From an uncultured Rhizobiaceae group bacterium (GTDB lineage: Bacteria > Pseudomonadota > Alphaproteobacteria > Rhizobiales > Rhizobiaceae): a stretch of 11,619 bases of DNA. The position numbers and the translations under genes were made by a program. Position 1 is the stretch's first letter. Each line of letters begins with the position of its first letter. Under the pieces are notes generated by a model. That model had not been told where the DNA came from, did no database searches, and worked only from the letters and a program-made list of their open reading frames with translations. The stretch spans positions 1 to 11,619 of the forward strand of contig CALFBU010000218.1 of the NCBI GenBank assembly GCA_937951455.1. Reading direction: 5' to 3'. Below are positions 6,685 through 11,619 of this stretch, piece by piece.

Positions 6685-7998
6685 ATGAGCAACCATCCGC
6701 TCAGGCTAGGAATTGCCGGATTAGGCACAGTCGGTGTCGCACTAATAAATGTTCTGAATAAAAACGCTGCAATGATGCGTGAACGTTGTGGCCGTGAAAT
6801 CGTGGTAAGTGCGGTGAACGCGCGCGACAAATCTCGTGACCGCGGTGTCGATCTCTCCAAATATTCCTGGTTTGACAATGCGCAAGACATGGCTGCTTCA
6901 GATGAGATTGATGTTTTCGTCGAGCTTATTGGTGGCGAAGGCGGCGTAGCACTTGAAGCTTCCCGCAAAGCGCTTGAAAGTGGCAAACATGTTGTTACTG
7001 CAAATAAGGCAATGCTAGCAAAGCACGGCGTAGCACTTGCAAAGGAAGCGGAAGCCCAAGGCGTATTGCTTAATTTTGAGGCAGCAGTCGCAGGCGGCAT
7101 TCCAATCATCAAAACCATGCGTGAAACACTGACCGCCAATAATGTTGAGCGTGTTTATGGTATCATGAATGGCACGTGCAACTATATGCTAACGCGAATG
7201 GAGCGCGAAGGCATCTCATACGAAGACTGTCTGGCAGATGCACAAGCGCTGGGCTATGCGGAAGCGGATCCGACCTTTGACGTTGAAGGCTTTGACACCG
7301 CACATAAGCTGGCAATTCTGACATCGCTAGCATTTGGTACTGAAATAGCCAGCGATGAGATGTATGTTGAAGGTATTTCAAGCATAACAACAGAAGACAT
7401 CCAGGCAGCCAAAAGCCTTGGCTACCGCATTAAGCTTCTTGGTGTTGCTGTCAAAACTGAGACAGGAATAGAACAACGTGTACATCCAACCATGGTGCCG
7501 CTCGACAGTTCAATTGCCCAAATTTCAGGCGTTACGAATGCAGTAGCCATTGATGCTGATGTAGTGGGCAACCTTGTGATGTCGGGCCCGGGTGCTGGTG
7601 GTGATGCAACGGCATCAGCCGTCGCGGGAGATATTGCAGACATAGCAAAGTGTGTGCCTGGTGAACAAAAAGTACCAGCCCTCGGCAAACCTGCCAATGA
7701 ACTCGCACCCTACAAGCAAGCTGAAATGCAAAGCCATGAAGGCGGCTATTTCATCCGAATGACGGTTAAGGACCACGCTGGTGTATTCGCAGCCATTGCA
7801 GGCGCAATGGCTAAATTTGATATTTCACTTGAGTCGATTGTTCAGCACGGAGAGCAAGATGACGCAAGCAATTCAGACAAGACAATCATTCTAATTACCC
7901 ACGCAACAACAGAATCTGCGGTGCGTGAAGCACTGACAGCAATTGGCCAGGATGCATATCTGAGCCGTGAGCCGCAGATGATCAGAATAGAAAAATAA
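6685..7998 (+). CDS. hom: Homoserine dehydrogenase
   Basis: This enzyme reduces L-aspartate 4-semialdehyde to L-homoserine with NAD(P)H, at the branch to threonine and methionine. The 437-residue protein has a Rossmann NAD(P) domain with G-L-G-T-V-G at 12-17, T-A-N-K at 105-108, and E-A-A-V-A-G-G-I-P at 132-140. The catalytic region is [19 protein letters not shown] at 190-208, where D204 and K208 correspond to the catalytic Asp/Lys pair of the family. A C-terminal ACT domain (about 350-437) suggests feedback control by an amino acid, classically threonine. It is the monofunctional type without an aspartokinase domain. The ATG at 6685 is preferred to a TTG one codon earlier, and GGAA lies just upstream. 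It is followed after 11 bases by glpX. Confidence 0.97.
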   Translation: MSNHPLRLGIAGLGTVGVALINVLNKNAAMMRERCGREIVVSAVNARDKSRDRGVDLSKYSWFDNAQDMAASDEIDVFVELIGGEGGVALEASRKALESGKHVVTANKAMLAKHGVALAKEAEAQGVLLNFEAAVAGGIPIIKTMRETLTANNVERVYGIMNGTCNYMLTRMEREGISYEDCLADAQALGYAEADPTFDVEGFDTAHKLAILTSLAFGTEIASDEMYVEGISSITTEDIQAAKSLGYRIKLLGVAVKTETGIEQRVHPTMVPLDSSIAQISGVTNAVAIDADVVGNLVMSGPGAGGDATASAVAGDIADIAKCVPGEQKVPALGKPANELAPYKQAEMQSHEGGYFIRMTVKDHAGVFAAIAGAMAKFDISLESIVQHGEQDDASNSDKTIILITHATTESAVREALTAIGQDAYLSREPQMIRIEK

Positions 7999-8009
7999 GG
8001 GGCCACTCC

Positions 8010-8990
8010 ATGGCGAACGAAACAACAGGTTTAGACCGTATTTTAACTCTAGAGCTTGCTCGCGTAACTGAAGCAGCTGCAGTCGCAGCAGCGCGTCTTC
8101 GCGGACAAGGTGATGAAAAAGCCGCTGACCAGGTTGCCGTTGATGCAATGCGTACCGAACTCAACAGATTGCCAATTGATGGTACCGTTGTAATCGGTGA
8201 AGGTGAACGCGATGAAGCGCCAATGCTTTTCATAGGGGAAGAAGTAGGCACCAAAGAAGGCCCGAAAGTTGATATCGCTCTCGACCCGCTGGAAGGCACA
8301 ACCATTTGCGCGAAGAACCAGCCTAATTCACTGGCGGTGATTGCACTTGCCGAAGGCGGTAGCCTTCTTTACGCACCGGACGTTTATATGGAAAAAATTG
8401 CGATTGGACCTGGTTATCCAGAAGGTTTGATTGGTTTGGATAAATCTGTGCAAGATAACTTGAAAGCCCTGGCTGCTGCAAAGGGTTGTGAAGTAAATCA
8501 GCTTACCGCTTGTGTGCTGGACCGTCCGCGTCATGCCAAAATCATTGAAGACATTCGATCAGTTGGTGCTGCAATTCTTCTCATTGGAGATGGTGATGTT
8601 GCAGGCGTTATCCATACAACTGATCCCGAAGAAACAGGCGTTGATATCTATTTCGGTACAGGTGGCGCGCCAGAAGGTGTTTTGGCTGCCGCAGCATTGC
8701 GTTGTATCGGTGGTCAAATGCAAGGGCGCCTTATTCTGGATACACCAGAGAAAGTGGCGCGCGCCAAAAACATGGGTGTCGAAGACCCAGATAAAATCTA
8801 CGACATGGCGGAAATGGCAAAAGGCGATGTCCTTTTCGCTGCTTCAGGCGTTACAGATGGTAATATGCTAGATGGTGTAAAGTTTGGTAAAGGTGAAATT
8901 CATACACATACCGTTGTGATGCGTTCCGCAACAGGTACCGTGCGTGAGATTAAGGCGCGTCATCAGGACACAACTAAGTTTAGCGCTTAA
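8010..8990 (+). CDS. glpX: Class II fructose-1,6-bisphosphatase
   Basis: GlpX hydrolyses fructose 1,6-bisphosphate to fructose 6-phosphate in gluconeogenesis; in autotrophs it also serves the Calvin cycle. The 326-residue product has normal length and the metal and substrate motifs of the class: G-E-G-E-R-D-E at 63-69, D-P-L-E-G-T-T at 92-98, G-D-G-D-V at 193-197, G-T-G-G-A-P-E-G at 216-223, and G-V-T-D-G near 280-284. AAGGGG, about 8-13 bases before the ATG, is a good ribosome binding site and overlaps the end of hom. The 11-base gap indicates co-transcription with hom. The pairing of hom with glpX is common in alphaproteobacteria, usually followed by recJ; here two minus-strand genes intervene. 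Confidence 0.97.
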   Translation: MANETTGLDRILTLELARVTEAAAVAAARLRGQGDEKAADQVAVDAMRTELNRLPIDGTVVIGEGERDEAPMLFIGEEVGTKEGPKVDIALDPLEGTTICAKNQPNSLAVIALAEGGSLLYAPDVYMEKIAIGPGYPEGLIGLDKSVQDNLKALAAAKGCEVNQLTACVLDRPRHAKIIEDIRSVGAAILLIGDGDVAGVIHTTDPEETGVDIYFGTGGAPEGVLAAAALRCIGGQMQGRLILDTPEKVARAKNMGVEDPDKIYDMAEMAKGDVLFAASGVTDGNMLDGVKFGKGEIHTHTVVMRSATGTVREIKARHQDTTKFSA

Positions 8991-9014
8991 AGTTTATTTT
9001 AGTTTTGAACAATG

Positions 9015-9045
9015 AAAAGCCTCGTGAATTTCACGAGGCTTTTTT
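9015..9045. terminator. Bidirectional terminator between glpX and the DUF2314 gene
   Basis: AAAAGCCTCGTGA (9015-9027) pairs perfectly with TCACGAGGCTTTT (9031-9043), a 13-bp stem with a 3-base loop, followed by further T residues to 9045. The A-run on the left arm gives a T-run on the other strand. It should therefore stop both the hom-glpX transcript and the transcript arriving from the convergent gene at 9064-9636. Confidence 0.92.
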
Positions 9046-9063
9046 GTTTCTATTCAAAGGTTC

Positions 9064-9636
9064 TTAATCGCGTAAAAGGCTGGAGATTTGTGCCGCTTGC
9101 TCTTTAGGTAACTTGGAAAGAGAATGGCGCATGGTGTAGCCGCCATAGATTGCTGTTTTGCTAGCAATCATCCAGTCAGATGCTTCTTCATAAGGAACGG
9201 TGATCGAATCGCCTAGTTTGTAAGATGTAACGATGACCGGATCATTGGCCACGCGTCCTGTAAAGCGGGAACTGTCATAGTCGGAGACCTGAACCCAAAC
9301 ATGCTCTACATTACCGGCACCATCCTTGATGCCATATTTAACGGTGTAATTTCCCGGTGTTTTATTTTGCATCAGTTCGACAAAACGCGGTAGCGTTGCC
9401 TTGCCTTTTGCCCTTGCAGCATTAATGCCATCATCACCGATATCATAAGTAGCAAGATTGTTATCTTCATCAACAGCCTTGCGAAATTCTGCTTTGTCGC
9501 CAGATTGACGCGCAGCCGCTATCTTGGCACGGCTTTCCCTGTCTACTGTAGCGTAGTGTCCTGTATCGGACGATAAACTGGCGTAAAGTGTTCCACCAAC
9601 TGCAATAGCCCCCAACAAAACCAATAAACGTGTCAT
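9064..9636 (-). CDS. Exported DUF2314-domain protein
   Basis: The 190-residue product has an N-terminal hydrophobic segment (about 3-20) that acts as a signal peptide or membrane anchor. A charged linker rich in Ala, Lys and Asp follows. From about 80 to 175 there is a domain that I recognise as DUF2314 by its spaced landmarks: E-H-V-W (111-114), F-T-G (125-127), N-D-P (131-133), G-D-S (142-144), D-W-M (154-156) and G-G-Y-T (165-168). The biochemical role of DUF2314 is not known to me. An upstream in-frame ATG at 9699 would add 21 residues, but AAGGGG about seven bases before the ATG at 9636 and the signal peptide fix the start there. It is convergent with glpX and lies downstream of the radical SAM gene in the same orientation, with an AT-rich 141-base gap. 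Confidence 0.85.
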   Translation of the reverse strand: MTRLLVLLGAIAVGGTLYASLSSDTGHYATVDRESRAKIAAARQSGDKAEFRKAVDEDNNLATYDIGDDGINAARAKGKATLPRFVELMQNKTPGNYTVKYGIKDGAGNVEHVWVQVSDYDSSRFTGRVANDPVIVTSYKLGDSITVPYEEASDWMIASKTAIYGGYTMRHSLSKLPKEQAAQISSLLRD

Positions 9637-9777
9637 GCTATTTCCCCTTAATGGTCTAAAATATGCAAGGGGTTTTATATGAAATGTATTAAGCCTCAAA
9701 AAATTTTAGTGCTTAACAAAGTATAAAATGAAAATTGCAAAAAAATATGTTTATAGGCCTAATTATTTACAAGAACA
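9637..9777. other. AT-rich intergenic region
   Basis: This gap is markedly AT-rich compared with the flanking genes, with several runs of A or T. It probably contains the promoter of the DUF2314 gene, but no well-spaced -35/-10 pair is clear. An 8-bp palindrome, TAGGCCTA, lies near 9753-9760. No terminator hairpin for the radical SAM gene is visible, so read-through into the DUF2314 gene is possible. Confidence 0.4.
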
Positions 9778-11151
9778 TCAAGTGCGACGTTGTCTTTTAA
9801 AGTCTTCTTGTCGGCGCAGTATGCCCTTCAGTTTTTTTATTGGAAGATTTTTATGATGCAATTCTTCAGGCAGCGGGTTCCATAATACTTTACCGCTATT
9901 ATCTCGCACTGGCTGCGAAATCATTTGATCCCTTTTTGCATTATGCACACACATGGAGAGCGGGCCATCAGCGGTGGCAACCATGAATACACATGTCTCG
10001 CACCGCTCGCACTCCAGTTTTTCAGCGTCCATGAAGTTATGAATAAATAAATTTAGGCGGTGAAGACCATTTCCTCGAATAAGCCCTGTTTTTAGAGCCC
10101 ATGCTTTTTTAAGCCAAAACTTCATTCCTCCCCAAAGCAGTGCTGGGCTGGTAACTGATTTGAGCATCGCCTTTCGTATAACGATATTGGGTTCAGCCCA
10201 GTTATCGCCAACCTTGGCAAGCATATCAAATAACCGGTTGAAGAACGCTCGGTCATCAAAAAGAACTGTGCGGCTTTTTCCGGAAACCATGATGCTGGTG
10301 TATTTGTTGCAATCAGAATGACCAATCAGCGGAAAGTCATAATTCAAATCAAGCCCAGTGCCTTCACGAAGTTGCTGCATGACGGACTCTTGCGTGATCA
10401 GTTGTTCGTTGCGTTCGCGAAGAACGCCACGTCCTGTATCTGCCTGCAATTGAAAGGAGGTCAGGTCTATCTTGTCAGCGTTATCGGCAAAGAAGGAAAC
10501 AAGCATAGGGATTTCATTAAAGTTATTCTCAAACACGGTCGTGTTGAACATGACCCGAAGTGGCAGACCTTCTGCTCGATTTATATATTCAAGACGGATT
10601 TCATTGAGTGCTTTTTCGTTTTGAAATCCCTTGCGTTCTTGCGTTAGATCAACATGAAAAACGACATCATTTAATCCTGCCTCTGACATCGCCTCCAGCA
10701 TTTCACGGCTCGCTTTGATACCGTTGGTAAACAAGGCAGAGCGCATGTTGCGTGATTTGATCAGTTTAACAATTTTTACCAAATCCGGAATAGAGCGCAG
10801 TGTTGGATCGCCACCGGTAATTTGAATGTTTGTATTATCCCCATAATGCGCATGAATCATTTCTATGCGACGCTCAAGCTCGAAGAGCGGTACGTCTTTG
10901 ACAGCTTCAGCCAAGTCAGAGAGATAGCATAGTGTGCAATCAAGATTGCAGCGCTGCGTTATTTCAAGGGCAACGCATGCAACAGGGAATGTTCGTCCGG
11001 CCAATTGTTCAGGCACAAACATATTGTACTTCTGCATGTTTGTTCTAAGCGGTTTGGCAAGATCATTGGGATGAGCAGGCTTTTGCCCTGCAGGCTTGAA
11101 ATCCTTGATTGCCTCTGGTGAAAGATAGAATGACTTTTGTTGAACGTTCAT
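9778..11151 (-). CDS. Radical SAM enzyme, MJ0619/Tes-like (COG1964-like)
   Basis: The 457-residue cytosolic protein has the radical SAM cluster motif C-N-L-D-C-T-L-C (C68, C72, C75), then G-G-D-P-T at 113-117 in the place of the SAM-binding GGE motif. Further on are H278-S-D-C281, H-N-F-M-D at 371-375, E382-R, C-E-T-C-V at 384-388, A-D-G-P at 394-397 and C401-V-H-N. This C-terminal order resembles what I remember of MJ0619 (pterin dimethyltransferase) and tetraether lipid synthase, whose extra cysteines bind auxiliary Fe-S clusters. C281, C381, C384, C387 and C401 are candidates here. Unlike Tes it lacks an N-terminal zinc-ribbon. The segment at about 325-365 is hydrophobic and basic and could touch membrane. 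The substrate is unknown. The frame stays open to 11370, but that would overlap the start of recJ, so I chose the ATG at 11151. Confidence 0.85.
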   Translation of the reverse strand: MNVQQKSFYLSPEAIKDFKPAGQKPAHPNDLAKPLRTNMQKYNMFVPEQLAGRTFPVACVALEITQRCNLDCTLCYLSDLAEAVKDVPLFELERRIEMIHAHYGDNTNIQITGGDPTLRSIPDLVKIVKLIKSRNMRSALFTNGIKASREMLEAMSEAGLNDVVFHVDLTQERKGFQNEKALNEIRLEYINRAEGLPLRVMFNTTVFENNFNEIPMLVSFFADNADKIDLTSFQLQADTGRGVLRERNEQLITQESVMQQLREGTGLDLNYDFPLIGHSDCNKYTSIMVSGKSRTVLFDDRAFFNRLFDMLAKVGDNWAEPNIVIRKAMLKSVTSPALLWGGMKFWLKKAWALKTGLIRGNGLHRLNLFIHNFMDAEKLECERCETCVFMVATADGPLSMCVHNAKRDQMISQPVRDNSGKVLWNPLPEELHHKNLPIKKLKGILRRQEDFKRQRRT

Positions 11152-11262
11152 GCGGCAAGCATTGCATTTTGTTAAAAAGATACAATTCACAAGCCACACG
11201 ATCTCTACAAGTTTAAGTGAGTGAAAGCTTGCTTCCATATTCACATCTGATATCGCTTTAGC
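11152..11262. promoter_or_regulatory. Divergent promoter region, radical SAM gene and recJ
   Basis: This 111-bp region separates the two divergent starts. For recJ, TTGCTT (11229-11234), a 16-base spacer and TATCGC (11251-11256) form a weak candidate promoter. It would place the transcript start at or very near the recJ ATG. For the radical SAM gene no convincing pair is visible. Confidence 0.3.
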
Positions 11263-11619
11263 ATGAGTGATGAACGTGCCTTTCTTGATGTAAAGTCGTC
11301 TGCCGGCGGGCAGCGTTGGGTTGAACGCCTTGATGCAAAGGCGCGCAATACAGCACTGGCAATTTCCCAAACGCTTGATGTGCCAGACTTGATTGGGCGT
11401 GTTATGGCCGGGCGCGGTGTTGAATTAAATGACGCGCAAGCCTTCTTGTCGCCCTCCATTCGTGACCTTATGCCAGACCCTGATGTCTTGACTGATATGA
11501 AGCAAGCAACTTCCCGCATTTGCGACGCAATTCAACACAATCAGCAGGTAGCGATCTTTGGCGATTACGACGTCGATGGCGCAAGCTCTTCTGCCTTGAT
11601 GTCAAAGTTTTTAAGCCAT
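11263..11619 (+). CDS. recJ: Single-stranded-DNA exonuclease RecJ, 5' part
   Basis: RecJ is a 5'-3' single-strand exonuclease of the DHH phosphoesterase family, used in recombination and mismatch or base-excision repair. The 119 codons present run open off the right edge. They show the family N terminus: R-W-V-E-R-L near 18-23, the L-I-G-R-V segment, A-F-L-S-P-S-I-R-D-L-M-P-D-P near 60-73, and DHH motif I, G-D-Y-D-V-D-G, at 100-106, whose aspartates bind metal. The remaining motifs (including D-H-H) lie outside the window. No Shine-Dalgarno site precedes the ATG at 11263. A second in-frame ATG is not close by, so the start is accepted on homology to the expected N terminus. In related genomes recJ usually follows glpX directly, as I recall. 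Confidence 0.95.
   Translation, partial: MSDERAFLDVKSSAGGQRWVERLDAKARNTALAISQTLDVPDLIGRVMAGRGVELNDAQAFLSPSIRDLMPDPDVLTDMKQATSRICDAIQHNQQVAIFGDYDVDGASSSALMSKFLSH

Noticed and set aside
6666-7139. Minus-strand open frame of 157 codons opposite hom.
   Set aside because: The Ser/Ala-rich composition is typical of the reverse strand of a real gene, and hom motifs are intact on the other strand.
11152-11370. N-terminal extension of the radical SAM frame by 73 residues.
   Set aside because: It would run antisense over the recJ start and promoter region, its sequence does not look like a domain, and the ATG at 11151 gives a compact N terminus before the cluster motif.

Overview
The window looks like chromosomal DNA of an alphaproteobacterium with moderate GC (by eye about 45-50%). 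The strongest signs are the rplM-rpsI pair with alphaproteobacterial-style proteins, and the hom-glpX-recJ gene order that I recall as common in Hyphomicrobiales and Rhodobacterales. I lean to a Hyphomicrobiales-type organism but cannot name a genus. There is no rRNA, tRNA, CRISPR array, transposase or integrase.

Layout. 127-2115 (-) is a membrane acyltransferase-3 fused to an SGNH esterase-like domain, probably for O-acylation of a surface glycan. 2116-2390 is non-coding. It holds a 23-bp exact copy of the rpsI 3' end, two imperfect GC-rich copies of a palindromic repeat, and the rpsI terminator. 2391-3364 (-) is the rplM-rpsI ribosomal protein operon, with a good sigma70-type promoter at 3440-3468 and a hairpin near the start of its leader. 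3545-4018 (-) is a small exported protein of unknown function. 4125-5984 (-) is recQ. Divergent from recQ, 6121-6546 (+) is a small putative lipoprotein. 6685-8990 (+) is a two-gene run, hom (homoserine dehydrogenase) and glpX (class II fructose-1,6-bisphosphatase), closed by a strong bidirectional terminator at 9015-9045. 9064-9636 (-) is an exported DUF2314 protein. 9778-11151 (-) is a radical SAM enzyme. 11263-11619 (+) is the 5' part of recJ, cut by the window edge.

How it fits together. Most of the window is housekeeping: translation (rplM, rpsI), DNA repair (recQ, recJ), threonine/methionine precursor synthesis (hom) and gluconeogenesis (glpX). The accessory parts are the acyltransferase at the left and the two minus-strand genes (DUF2314 and radical SAM) between glpX and recJ.

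The best candidate for undescribed biology is the radical SAM protein. Besides the CxxxCxxC cluster motif it has a C-terminal pattern (H-x-F-M-D, then E-R, C-V, D-G and C-x-x-N) and a mid-protein H-x-x-C that I recognise from the MJ0619 / tetraether-lipid-synthase (Tes) group. That group methylates pterins or joins lipid tails, and is not a standard part of alphaproteobacterial metabolism. The second point of interest is the duplicated rpsI end next to palindromic repeats, which looks like the scar of an insertion or recombination event.
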